From Amoebophrya sp. A120 (Eukaryota > Sar > Dinophyceae > Syndiniales > Amoebophryaceae), in the NCBI GenBank assembly GCA_905178155.1, contig CAJINV010000003.1:3251319-3315318 (forward strand): 64,000 nt of DNA, given 5' to 3'. Numbering within the stretch: the first letter of the stretch is position 1; every line of letters begins with the position of its first letter. Positions 44,117 through 54,500 of the stretch are shown here, piece by piece. The translations under genes were made by a program, and so were the position numbers. The notes under the pieces were generated by a model, which did not search any database, was not told where the DNA came from, and saw nothing but the letters and a program-made list of their open reading frames with translations.

Positions 44117-44826
44117 TGTGAAGAGTGTGGGACGTCGTCGCCGATAGCCGTGCCGCAAGACCGTTGTATACTGTCTCCTGGTGAGAAAATGCAGTGGAGG
44201 CACGAAGTCGGAGGTCTTGTCTACTACCTCACTATTACGGTGTTCCCCCGGAGCGCCGCAAGCGAATCAAACCCGTGCCTTGTGTTGAGCTGGCGTCCCG
44301 ACGGCCATCTTTCTAGGACCGCTGCCGCCAACCCAATCTCAGAGATGAAACAACTGAAATTCGGCATTTCCGAGAGGACGAATTCAAGTAGACGGACAAC
44401 ACTGCTTGAAAAGCATACACAGCACACTCCCACTTGTCCTCACACGGGAAGTACACGGCGCTCAGAAAAAAATTGGAGCTGAGTCCAAATCGGTCCTGTC
44501 GCTCTTGACGATGAGAAACCATGGTTATTCTTCCTCTCATCTCGTCAAACCGGCAAACCGCATCTAGGAGAGTAGAGAGCGAAAAAACAACGATCATGCG
44601 CACTTTTGTCTATTAACAAACACTGTGCGTCGGCGCAACTAGTCGAACTAAGACGCAGCAGCGTATCTGCGGTGTGGTCAACAGACCTCGGTCAAATGTT
44701 AGGGAATTTCGGTCGCGTACAAACTACTTGTGCGTAGAAAGCATGATAAAAGCACAAAGGAATTTCGGTCGCGTACAGGCTTGACTTCTGCGTACAAACA
44801 TCACCACATCTAACAACGGTCTGACT
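44117..44826. other. Intergenic region with a short direct repeat
   Basis: GAATTTCGGTCGCGTACA occurs at ~44704 and ~44760, each followed by similar TTGTGCGTA/CTTCTGCGTA phrases (offset about 57 bases). A 95-codon - strand frame at 44597-44313 looks partly protein-like (AVYFPCEDKWECAVYAF) and could be an exon, but I could not place it in a gene. Confidence 0.4.
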
Positions 44827-46281
44827 CTAAGCGCCAGCTTCCGTTTGTCGTAGAAAGCGGGCGGACAAACACTGGTGGAATACCTCTCGCCACTCGTTCT
44901 CGGTTGCGCAGTCCAGTTTAGATGAAGACTCCTCGATATTTTTCGTGGTTCTCGCCTCTTCCATGGCAGCTTTCATGGCCAGCATTCGCAGCACAGTGTC
45001 GATGTTGAGAATTTTCGCGGCGCCTTTGGGTGCGAACTCGCGGAGCGGAAGGCGTTTTCTGCTATGCACGGCTTTTTCGACGTGCTTTTCCATGCTTTGG
45101 TTCAGCGATTGGTTTTTCCGCACGGTGCGGTCTACAGACCCACCAACGACGAAAACGATATTTTCATCGAAGTTAGTTGCTGTAGTCCCGTTCATTTCTT
45201 CATCTTCCGTGCGGCTCTTGTGAGGGCCAGAAAAAACGTCAAGCAACGGCTCTTCCGCGTCGGGTGAAAGTATTATGACACGTTCAAACGCGTCCCAATA
45301 CGGCTCTGGCTGCAGGTGCAATTTCCACTTGTGCAGGGCCAATGAGCGCAGCAACGGCGCCAAGCGTCTGCCCTCATAGCTCGCGATACTGTTGTCCTTG
45401 ATTAGAGGCGCCGATGCTTTCAGAGTCGATGAACTGCACGAGGACGGGGGCGCAGGGCGCGTTTCGATGTCTTTGTGCTGCTCTTCGCCTCCTGCATCAC
45501 ACGATGGGTTTTGAATGTGATTCGTCTTCGCTCCATACATGAGGACTTCCCTGAGCGTCTCCTCCAATGCGTCCTCCGAGCCCTGCTCAGCCACTGCATC
45601 GTCTACCACGCCGTTGGCCTTCACACCAGCGCTTTCATCGAACTTTCGGACCGCAGTCCAGGCGGCTGCCAGCGGGTTGGTAGCCGCGTCAAAAGACGTG
45701 AGGTGGAGCTGGAAGGGTTCTTCGACGGTCTTCAGGACGCCGTAAGAGAGCTCGATCTGCTTGCGCAGCGAAACCAGCTCTTTGAAGTTCATGTCCGCGC
45801 AAAAGCTGCAGTTGATCGCCAACTTTAGTCTTCCATTGACAACCGCGCTTTCCAGTTTCGCAAGTTTTTCCTCCGTCGGTGCCGATTGGTTTCCGGCTTT
45901 CCGCGCGCACGTTGGTTTCGTACTGAAGATGGTCTTGCCGCTGTTTTTCTCGTTTCCATCCTGTGCAGCGGCGGAGGAGCTCGCGCTGTGCGCTTCATTC
46001 GTGTCCTGATCTGCGCATGACGACCTGGTTTTTGCTGTAGCATCATTTTTCGTTCCTTCGTTGCGTTTCCTCCGGCGTTCTGCTCTAGATTCGCCCTCCC
46101 GCTGTCGCTTCAGCCATTTTTTCTGCGACCGAGGTAGACCGGGCGCCCTGCGGGGCGGGACAGAAGCATTGACATCGACGTCGCCTGGGACGGGAGCAAC
46201 TACTTCTGCTTCATCGCCGCACGGGAGGGCGTGCACCGGGTTACTTGTGGTCTGCGCTGCCGCTGTCGTTGACGCTGCCAT
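44827..46281 (-). CDS. TRM10: TRM10-family tRNA (guanine-N1) methyltransferase-like protein
   Basis: Single-exon frame of 484 residues from ATG 46281. The N-terminal ~130 residues are basic, with RSQKKWLKRQREGESRAERR, as in TRM10 proteins, whose basic N-terminus helps bind tRNA. The SPOUT domain follows. INCSFCADMNFKELVSLRKQ, ELSYG and PFQLHLTSF match its first half; IVFVVGGSVDRTVRKNQSL matches the SAM-binding region with the family's conserved Asp; KRLPLREF, ILNIDTVLRML and EWREVFHQCLSARF match the C-terminal part. The family methylates G9 (in some members A9) of tRNAs. Position 9 specificity here is inferred. Unusually, about 140 residues of low-complexity sequence separate the first block from IILSPDAEEPLLDV, where homologues have a short loop. 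The organelle or cytosol location cannot be read. Confidence 0.8.
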   Translation of the reverse strand: MAASTTAAAQTTSNPVHALPCGDEAEVVAPVPGDVDVNASVPPRRAPGLPRSQKKWLKRQREGESRAERRRKRNEGTKNDATAKTRSSCADQDTNEAHSASSSAAAQDGNEKNSGKTIFSTKPTCARKAGNQSAPTEEKLAKLESAVVNGRLKLAINCSFCADMNFKELVSLRKQIELSYGVLKTVEEPFQLHLTSFDAATNPLAAAWTAVRKFDESAGVKANGVVDDAVAEQGSEDALEETLREVLMYGAKTNHIQNPSCDAGGEEQHKDIETRPAPPSSCSSSTLKASAPLIKDNSIASYEGRRLAPLLRSLALHKWKLHLQPEPYWDAFERVIILSPDAEEPLLDVFSGPHKSRTEDEEMNGTTATNFDENIVFVVGGSVDRTVRKNQSLNQSMEKHVEKAVHSRKRLPLREFAPKGAAKILNIDTVLRMLAMKAAMEEARTTKNIEESSSKLDCATENEWREVFHQCLSARFLRQTEAGA

Positions 46282-46819
46282 GTTATGATGCTTGTCTGAT
46301 GTATACCTACGGGCAATACTGGGGTTGCGGAATTTAATCTTCAGTTTCAATCACGAATGGAGACTCATGTGTGAGTATTCATATTGTGTTAAGAAAATGT
46401 ACTTACACTTAGCTCGTCCTTGTCGTAGTCGCTGTAGAAATCAAAAACAATCGGAGAAATACTTTCTTTCACTGCCGAATCAGAATCACATTTCAGATCC
46501 ACTTGTTGATCGTGATTTGCGGGGTCGAGACAGGAGCTCAGGATACGCGGACAAAATCCGAATTTCTTGATAGATCTTTTTCCATGAAATGATCCAGTAG
46601 ATTTTGTCTGAAGTTACCATTTGACTTTGAACCGAATTTCATCTTAGGCTGCAGCGGAAGTGCGCGTTTAGGTTTATGTTTTCGTACTAGTTCAATACGA
46701 ATTACGGCTGAAATTGCGTGACTCATCATCTGCGTTGCTCTGAGGTGCACCTGGGCGGGGCGACAGAAAGTTCGGATGATTGTTCGTCCTGCAGAATTCT
46801 AGAATCCCTTTTTCATGCT
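46282..46819. other. Intergenic region
   Basis: About 540 bases between two - strand genes. No convincing open frame, repeat or RNA gene. It should contain the leader of the TRM10-like gene and the 3' end of the coiled-coil gene. Confidence 0.5.
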
Positions 46820-47899
46820 TCACTCGCCTGCAGCTCGCTGTTCCTGCAAAAGCGATACAATTCGTGATTTCAGATACTCCACCTCTTTCCGCAAAGCAAA
46901 GTTTTCGATTTGCAAACAACGGCACTTCTTCTCCCACAGCTCAGCTTTGCTACTCACGTCCTCGCCATCCGCTACCGCAACAGGTTTTTTGTTGGACCTG
47001 GCTAGAGTGTCGGCGCCGGCAAGAACATCATCGTCCATTGGGGAAGGCGCTGCGGTTGTTGGAGTAACCGCAAGAGCTGCACGCCCGGGCTCGCGTTCCG
47101 CTTCCTTCGCAGGTGATGCCCGAATAAGGGGATCCTGCTTTGGCTCAGACTTTCGAGAGGATTGACGCGTCGTGAAAACTACCCCAGCTGCAGTTGCTGC
47201 TCCCGGTGGCCGCGGGTTGCTCGCCTGCGGCGAAGACAGGAGCACCCTGCTCGCGGAGATTGTAGTTCCGCGCGTCGTCGTCCGAGCCGTGTTCCACCCT
47301 GTTTCGATGCGGGGACTTGACGGCGCGATTAGCGGTCGGCAGGTCGGGAGTGGAGAGCCTCCGCGGCGGAAGGACGAGGGCACAATTCTCGGCGAGGCTG
47401 TAACACTGAGAGAACAAGAACTCGGTGGGCCGCGCTGCGGTTTCGCGATGCCAGTGGTCGCTGCAGCAGTTATTGCGGTAGTTGCAGTGGTTAGCAATCG
47501 CGGTGGGGAGCGACTGGTCGCGACCGGTCGCTGGTGCAGCATTGTTCGGAGAGCGGGTGAAAATGCCCGGACCATCGGGGCGGATTGATTTTCCTTGGCA
47601 GAATTTCGAGCGGGGCAAGTGTTGCTCAAGCATGTGCGGTCTAGTTCAGACGAGCGGTTGTACGTCTTCGTGCTGCTCGCAGCCTGCGTTCGTGCCAAAT
47701 TATCGTGGGGTTTCTGAGTTGGTGGGGAAGGTCTGCCTTTAGATGACATTACGGTCATTTTAACCGTTTGATCCAGATTCGTACTGGCAGCTGCCAGGCG
47801 ACTCGGATGCGCGGGTGGCCGAGGTGGACAGCGACGCGGGTGCTGCCTTCGGTCCAGACCGGAATCAGGAACCATCTGTACCATCTTAGCACTCATCAT
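46820..47899 (-). CDS. Disordered protein with C-terminal coiled coil
   Basis: Single-exon frame, 359 residues, starting with adjacent Met codons at 47899. Residues 1-310 are Pro/Ser/Thr/Arg-rich and probably unstructured. The last ~45 residues form a heptad-like helix (LWEKKCRCLQIENFALRKEV, then EYLKSRIVSLLQEQ), a leucine-zipper-like dimerisation segment. There is no basic DNA-binding region right before it, so I do not call it a bZIP factor. A scaffold or cytoskeletal role is possible but unsupported. Confidence 0.6.
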   Translation of the reverse strand: MMSAKMVQMVPDSGLDRRQHPRRCPPRPPAHPSRLAAASTNLDQTVKMTVMSSKGRPSPPTQKPHDNLARTQAASSTKTYNRSSELDRTCLSNTCPARNSAKENQSAPMVRAFSPALRTMLHQRPVATSRSPPRLLTTATTAITAAATTGIAKPQRGPPSSCSLSVTASPRIVPSSFRRGGSPLPTCRPLIAPSSPRIETGWNTARTTTRGTTISASRVLLSSPQASNPRPPGAATAAGVVFTTRQSSRKSEPKQDPLIRASPAKEAEREPGRAALAVTPTTAAPSPMDDDVLAGADTLARSNKKPVAVADGEDVSSKAELWEKKCRCLQIENFALRKEVEYLKSRIVSLLQEQRAAGE

Positions 47900-48417
47900 G
47901 CTCTCGAATGATATTCGCGAGTATGTAAAGCAAAAAGAATTCTATTTCTAGCTAAATCCTCCCTCACACTCGCTGGCTAGTGGGCCGCGCGCACGAAACT
48001 ACACGACCTCTTTATTTTCCACAATGAAACGCGTATGTTCATATCTTGTTAAATTCTGTTGCGCTTAAATTTATGGTAGAAGTCCACACGTACCGGTTCT
48101 TCAACTCTTTTGGTGTGCCGCATTTTTCCAGGAACGAACAGTACGGGTTGCAAGCAGGCACGTTTCCACAGGTCGCACACCGACCGAAGGGCCGCTTTTG
48201 GCTCAAACAAGAAACAGACCAAAATTAATGTCTCCGGATCGGTTGTTCACAATGGGAAAAGAGAATAGGTAGTCACGTCGGTGTTTGTACCATGGTAATA
48301 CCCAGTTTTTGGCTGCTCGAAAATCATTATCATACATGCAATAATGTTGTGGGATTTTTGATGCTGGCATTCGTTTATTCACAACTCGCAAGACAGTAGC
48401 TCAACGGGTGCGGTCCA
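47900..48417 (-). other. Intergenic region with a probable Cys-rich exon (48194-48094)
   Basis: On the - strand, 48194-48094 reads RPFGRCATCGNVPACNPYC and then SFLEKCGTPKELKN. It is bounded by an AG (CCAAAAG) and a GT donor (AACCG|GTACGT). The Cys pattern resembles the secreted Cys-rich gene just upstream, so it may be a further exon of that gene (a phase-0 junction after TEE is possible) or part of a small neighbour. The rest of the interval shows nothing clear. Confidence 0.4.
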
Positions 48418-49560
48418 TCAGCGCAGTGCCGGGTGCCCGGTTTCGTGGTTGACTTCCTCGGTCTTCTGCCAGTCGTGGAACATGCCCACACACCACTGAA
48501 ACATTGACTTCGTGCCATACTCTTTTGCGGCGGCCTTCGTACACTGGAACAATTCGTTCACTTTGCACTTCTCCTTGCACTTTCCGTCTCCCTTACCTGG
48601 AATGGTTGTGATCGTTAGAAGTAGCATAAGCACCACAGGCATGATACGATTTATGTATAATCAAAATCTGTGCTTTGCAGCAGCTCTCATCTTTGAACAG
48701 AAAACAATGGACGTCGACATACTCCTGCAACACAAAAAAGCGTGCAGACGAGGGTGGTCGTGTGCTTGCACACGCACTAAGGACGACGCAGCAATGTATT
48801 GTCACTGTAAGAAGTAGTAAGTACAGGGCTCCTCAGCGGCCTTGGCTTGAAAGGCTTTTTTCGCAGCTTCGTCCTTGAAGTCCTCTCGCGCGACCTTCGA
48901 CAGGACCTGACCGCCCACGTTGGGACAGTGGTTGACCACGCAGTCGTGTTTGGCTTTGCTCATCGCTTGGGTGTTCATGTACAAGTCCTTCAGTTGGTTT
49001 GCGTGGTCCTGGCAGTACGCATTGTCCTGATTGAACTTCCCCTCACAGGCCTTGTCGCAGTTTTTCATCTCGGCCGCGCAGTTGTAGGTTTGGCAGCTCT
49101 GGAACCTTTTCCGATTCATCTTTCGACACTGCTCCTTGAAGTCGTTCACCTGCTTCTCGGCGTTCTTGCCCTCATTCGCGAGCGCCTTCTCCGGCGCATC
49201 TTCCTCGTCGGAGGAGGGCGCACCTCCCTGAGGACCCCCGGAGACGGCTTTGGTCAGCTCCTGGCTGGGCTCGAACTTGCGCCCACAGCCGATCGCGTAC
49301 AAGACGGCCCCGAGTTCGCCCAGGCCATCATGGTACTTCTCGAACTTTACAGGGTCCTTGAGCCCTTTCTGCTTCTCCTTCTCCGCCTTCTCGGCATTCT
49401 CAACTTCCGTCGGATGCGGGGGCGGGTCGCGCTTCTTGCTGGAAGAGGAGGAGGTTTTGGTGTGGCGCAGTTTGTGCAAGAGCCCCAGCGCGTCGACCGA
49501 ATGGTTAGCCACGGCGTGGAGCAGCAACACTGACACGCCGGCTGCGCGTGCAACCCGCAT
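48418..49560 (-). CDS. Secreted Cys-rich protein, two exons
   Basis: Exon 1 is 49560-48825 and exon 2 is 48596-48418. The 228-base intron is GT-AG (GAGCCCT|GTACTT ... CATTCCAG|GTAAGG), phase 1, rebuilding a Cys codon; total 304 residues. The ATG at 49560 gives an N-terminal signal peptide (RVARAAGVSVLLLHAVANHS). After a Lys/Ser/Glu-rich linker the protein has many Cys: CRKMNRKRFQSC, YNCAAEM, CDKACEGKF, YCQD, CVVNHCPN, then in exon 2 CKEKCK, FQC and QWC. This suggests disulphide-bonded extracellular or vacuolar protein. If the intron is not used, exon 1 ends at TGA 48802 and 48642-48418 could be a separate 74-residue secreted protein. The Cys-matched junction makes one gene more likely. No family recognised. 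Confidence 0.6.
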
Positions 49561-49817
49561 GGTTTCTGCTTGTTGGTGCAACCGCTAAGAGGTCGATGTA
49601 CGTCGGGGTGGAGAACAATTGTTAGAAGTAGAACCGGCGACGCAATATTAAAACACAATTGCAGAAAGAATTCAAACAAAAATCCGGTTAGAATGAAGCA
49701 GAAAATAGATGATCAGTTAGGGGTTACAGAACAAGGCGTACTACAGTGTGCAGAAATGATCTCTGCACAAACAGCAAGTCGTTTCTTCAACGACTACGAA
49801 CCAAAGAAGTTCTTGTG

Positions 49818-51071
49818 CTACAGCTCCTCCGCTTTTTTGTCTGCGAGGTTTTTCCCTGAATCTACAACGCGATCATCACTATCTATTCCTAGTCTGTTGC
49901 GGCATTCAGCCTTGTACCTCTGCACCCAGGCACGAGTTCTGTCAGTGTAGAAATAGGCATTGTTTTCTGGATACTGGTCGTAGTAGCTACTTGCAGAGCT
50001 AGAAGCACTGGCGAGAGCAGCAGACCCTAATGCTTCTTCATCGACAGCACCAGCACTGCTTACGTTCTTGAAGTCGAAGGCCGGCTCGATTTGCGTGCTT
50101 TCTCCCCACTCGTTGTAGCTGGTTATGGTGACCATGTTGAAGGGCATCGCGCGTTGCCACATGTCGTCGTAGTAGGCACTTTCCCGACGCGGCCGCACGT
50201 TGTGCGCGTTCCAGGGCCGAATCCGGACGTCGTCGTAGCCGGGCCCAACGCTCGGGACAAAGTGGTCCACCGGCATCTGTTCCCAGTTTGCCGCAGGGGA
50301 GCTGGCGGGAGTAAAACCATTCGCCGCGAAATAGGAGTAGCCGCCGTCAAAGCCGACCTCTTTTACAAAGACCACGTCTCTCATGTTTTCGATCCAGAGG
50401 CAGAAGAAATAGGGCGTCACCTGGTACGTTTCCGTGAAAAGCTTTCTCAGGTACTCGAGAGTCTGCCGCCACTCGAGTTTCTCCTGCAGGTTAGGTGTGT
50501 GCCGGCTGCTCACGTCGTACACAAAAAACGCAAGGTTTTGGTGCTCCGACGAGCCTTCGCTTTTTGGAGACGAGGTGGACTTTAGAGCCGTCAAGTACTT
50601 TTGCGCTATGTACTCGCCGTCCTGGCGAAACGTTTCCGGGCTTCGACCGCCGTACGGCTCGACGTGGAAGGAAAACTTCACGCCGCGTTTCGCGCCGAGC
50701 TGCAGTGCCATGTCCACCAGCTGATCCGTATCGGCCCCGGAATCCGCGTCGTCGCGTTTGGACACGTCGGGGCGGCCCCACCAGGAGAACATAAAGCTGT
50801 CGATGTCCATAGACGCCAGCTCCCGCATGTGCTCCTCCATCACTGCAGAATCGCGGCTGCTGTACCACCCGCGCAGCGGCCGGTACTTGGCATGTCCGCG
50901 GTCCTGCTCCGGAGCGTGGCGCGTTTTGTGTTCGTGCCGTTGGTCCACCTTCGGGTCCCAGTGCGGGAGGGTCTTGTGGTCCCAATGCATCCACTTTCCA
51001 TCGTGAACCGGGTTCCCGTACCAGAGATAATACGCGATGTGCACCGTGCAATAAAGCGACGCTGGAATCAT
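49818..51071 (-). CDS. GH99-type endo-alpha-mannosidase-like glycoside hydrolase
   Basis: Single-exon frame of 417 residues. The ATG at 51071 puts the domain almost at the N-terminus. Family GH99 motifs are plain: YYLWYGNPVHDGKW, HWDHKTLPHWDP, YSSRDSAVMEEHM, FMFSWWGRPD, FSFHVEPYGGR and NMVTITSYNEWGESTQIEPA, followed by the aromatic-rich C-terminus. GH99 enzymes cleave inside N-glycan mannose arms (MANEA in animals, Golgi) or related mannans, retaining the anomeric configuration. The Glu of HVEPY and the Glu residues of NEWGESTQIE match family active-site positions. The first residues (IPASLYCTVHIAYYLW) are hydrophobic but overlap the first strand of the barrel, so there is no clear signal peptide; an upstream exon may supply one. 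Substrate is inferred from family. Confidence 0.85.
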   Translation of the reverse strand: MIPASLYCTVHIAYYLWYGNPVHDGKWMHWDHKTLPHWDPKVDQRHEHKTRHAPEQDRGHAKYRPLRGWYSSRDSAVMEEHMRELASMDIDSFMFSWWGRPDVSKRDDADSGADTDQLVDMALQLGAKRGVKFSFHVEPYGGRSPETFRQDGEYIAQKYLTALKSTSSPKSEGSSEHQNLAFFVYDVSSRHTPNLQEKLEWRQTLEYLRKLFTETYQVTPYFFCLWIENMRDVVFVKEVGFDGGYSYFAANGFTPASSPAANWEQMPVDHFVPSVGPGYDDVRIRPWNAHNVRPRRESAYYDDMWQRAMPFNMVTITSYNEWGESTQIEPAFDFKNVSSAGAVDEEALGSAALASASSSASSYYDQYPENNAYFYTDRTRAWVQRYKAECRNRLGIDSDDRVVDSGKNLADKKAEEL

Positions 51072-51555
51072 TTTCGTTGCTCTACTAACGTGATCGAAGA
51101 TCAAGGAGAAAATGACGGATCAGTAGTGCGCTCTCGAGGTTTTGATCTTCTGTGACTTTTACGCGCACCTGACTGCTCAAACGGGAACTGAAAGCCATTC
51201 TCAAAGGCGGGGGTTCAAGTATCTTATGTGCAGGTAGTGCGAAAGGCGTGAGTTTCTTTCGGAGGACAGCTTGGTAGGACGAGTCGAACACGGCGTCTTT
51301 TGTTGTTGCGCAACAGGCAGTATATCAGCCTGTTTTTCTTGCTTTTGTTTGTGTTGTAGAGGTTCATTCGGGCTTCATTTCCCTGTATGCGCAATTGATT
51401 GTACAAACGCAAAAATTCGCAAATGCTGCAAACTTGGGCAGATTGGGTAATCAAGTGAGTACGTACAACCAGCACTTTCGGACACGACTGTGCTGAAAGA
51501 CGCGAAAAATCTTACAATTTTTACACAATTCTACAGAATCTGTCCGTGTTCTATT
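51072..51555. other. Intergenic region
   Basis: About 480 bases between the GH99-like gene and the RING ligase gene. Short open frames only. An upstream exon of the GH99-like gene with a signal peptide could lie here, but I could not identify one. No repeat noticed. Confidence 0.4.
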
Positions 51556-54500
51556 TCAGCTGTCGCTGAAGAGCCCCGCAACGGAGAGCGTCGGCAGTGG
51601 CAGCAGCGGGAAGAGCAGCAGCAGGATGTAGACCAAGTGAGTCCAGGCGTACCATCGCACCATGCAGTAGGCGAGCGGGTAGCTGAGAAGCAGAGACAGG
51701 AACACTCGCCGACTGAAGGTCAGCTGCAAAGCGGAAGCGCGCATGAAAACGACCTCGATGAAGTTCGCTGGATCGTGTGCGGCTCGGCCGAGCGGGAACA
51801 GAATCAGTTGGTGCTGCGAAGCGTTCGACCGCCCCAACAGTTCGCTCAAACTGCGGCGCGGGCAAAAGAGCCCCCGACAGAATCTTAACCACCGCCCCAG
51901 AGCCACTAGCAACGGCGAGCGGGGCCGGTTTTCCGGCGGCGACGCTGCGGGGTCGTCGGGTTCTTGTGCTTCATCTTCATCTCCTAGCATGGCATCATCT
52001 GCTATCTCCCCCGAGTCCGCGCTAGTTCTTTGTGGTTGCTCATCATCGTCGCAGGTCCTGCATATGTCGGAGGGCGAATGATCCGGAGAAAGGGATTGCT
52101 CCCTGGAACTACTACTGGAGCTTCTACTCTGATTCGCCATCTGGTCGCTACAGTTTTCCACATTATCGTCCGGAATGAAAGACTCGAAGGCATCGGCGAT
52201 CCCGAACCGCAGCACCGGCAGCACGCAGCGCCACAAGACGCTGAGCAAAGTAGCCGTAGTCGTAATACTCGCTTCTGGTGGCTGCATTTCCGCGTTTTCG
52301 CTTCCGACACCTGCGTTATGATCTTCGTTGATTCTTTTCTGCGTGTCTTCCTGTGGAAAAAGATCGCCTTCGGTGTCTGACTCGGGGTAGTATTCGATTT
52401 GAACGCTTCGTTTGGGCAGGCGGGTCCAGCTTCGCGGCAGGGCTGCCGGCGACGCTCCGAAGATCCACATCGGAAACCGGAGCAGGACCTCAACCAGCAC
52501 AAACTGAATGCACACCAGGTGCAACAGCTTAAGCAGCAACAGAAACGTCAACACCGTGCAGTAGTGCCAAACAAAAGCAGTAGCTTTAGCCAACTGCCGC
52601 AGACGACACACCACGTGGTCCACCAGCGGACTGCCCGTGGAAAAATGGTCTTCGGCCGCGGCGTTGTCCCACGGCTGCTCGGCTTTTCCTAGGGGAGTTT
52701 GCCTTTGATTTACGCCTCTAGTGGCGGAAGCTAGAAGTTCTTGCTGATGATCCTCGCTGCTGGCTTTATTCGGACTTCTCTTGTTCCCGCTACTGTTTGA
52801 AGAGCTGCAGCTAGTACTTCTGACGCGCTGCAGCTGGCGTTCGTTCTGTTGCTTCAAGGTGGTGATGCGCTTTTGCCATCTGCGGCGGTCGGACCCGAAG
52901 GTGGACTCGCGCCGTCGCCGGAGCACGGCTGCGGGGTGGAAGCTCGGCAGGTTCGATACAGACACTTCGGACTCCGCCTCCTCGGAAGGGGCGTCAGAAA
53001 CTACCTCGTCGTCGCTCGGTGCATTTATTTCGACGTCGTGTTCTGGTTTATCATTTGGACTTCGCGTCGCATCGACACCCGGATATGTGACCGTCGCTGG
53101 CAGCTTGCGCGCTACCAGCAGGAGATTCCTCGGAACGAACCGGTGGTCCTGCAAAGGAGAAGTGTCAACCATTTGTGCGGCCGGAGAAGTTCCTCTTTCG
53201 TTTCTTTGCCCGGCGATTTCGCGTCCGTCAAAAATGATCGAGGCTGCAGTTGTAGTGGACAACTGTGTCTTGAGTCTTGGGTGCACTTGCAAGGAATCGA
53301 GTTGCGGTCTGACGGAACGCCGGATGAGCTTCGCTGCTTTCTTTGCGGAGAAATAGGCGGGCAAGACCTCGGCGTTGGCAGCCGTGACGGCCTCGTGCAG
53401 AACCTCTTTGCCCGCCTGCAGTGCCCAATTGAACAGCTTCTGCAACACGTGCGCATAGAAGAGGCGCGCACCCTCGCACGCGCAGTTCAGGATGGGGGCA
53501 ACCACGAAGACAATCAGAAAGTTCTGCAGGCTCACCTGGACGACCTGCTGCGCCGCGCCCTGGTTATTCGCACCGTTGTTTCCATCGCCCGCATTACCGC
53601 CATTTTGAAGATTCGCGGGTTGGCCGTTTTGATTCGTGTCGTCGTCGTCTGTTAAATCTGTCATATCTGACATCTCTGCCAGCACAAACATCAGTGACGA
53701 CGAATCTTCCTCACTCGGCGCGCCTTGTTCAGCATCCTCCGCAGCAAACACGACGTTGTCCAAAAATGCCTCGGTATCATCCTGTTGCGGTTGCGGCCCC
53801 GCGGGAGGATTTATAGCGTGTGCTGAAAGGGGCGAACCAAGTAGACCAGGACCATCTCCAGCTCCTGCTCCTGCTCCGGCGTGAAGATGACCTTGCGGTG
53901 CTGCGCTAGTACTACCCGCTGCGAACGGTTGTCCTACAACTCCAGTCGACGGGGAGGTGGTCGTGGTGCCCCCTGCAGGAGGGTCGACGTCGACTACACT
54001 CTGCGCGTTTGCAGCAGGAGCTGCGGGCGGTAAATTCATGTGCAAGGCCTGCTGATCCGCGGGCCGGACGCGGACCGTCCAGCGCTCGCCGAAAAACCGG
54101 AGGTACCAGAAAGCGCACCGCCGCCCGATCCACTCGAGCAAGGAGCGGTATTCGTACAGGAGTAAGAACGCGAGCAGAAATGTGGCCGGCGTGAGGAAGA
54201 GGCAGAACAACTGGGATTTGGTCAGGTTCGACACCAGCCAGAAACGGAGGCGTGCGCGCGCCGCCAGTTGATCGGGCAGCTGCGGCCCGTTGGACGCTGA
54301 TGTGTAGGCGTAGTCGAAAATGAAGGTCCGTGGTCCTCCGCTCTCATTGGACGAAATGCCGCCGGTGGTAGAAGAACTACCCACGTAGTAGTCGTAATCC
54401 GGCTGTAGTTCTCGTGCCACTTGAGCGTACGCGTCGTAGTGTTCCTGCTCGTGGTGCGCCGAAGCCGTGTGGTATATTTGCGCGACAGGAGTCTGATGTT

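Noticed and set aside
48185-48210. Relict dinoflagellate spliced leader (TTTTGGCTCAAA)
   Set aside because: Only ~11 bases match the conserved leader end, the rest does not align, and the segment lies in a probable Cys-rich exon or its acceptor. Chance similarity is likely.
48418-48642. Separate 74-residue secreted protein
   Set aside because: Its start codon lies just before a strong acceptor (CATTCCAG), and splicing from the upstream gene keeps phase and rebuilds a Cys. A single two-exon gene is the simpler model, though not proven.
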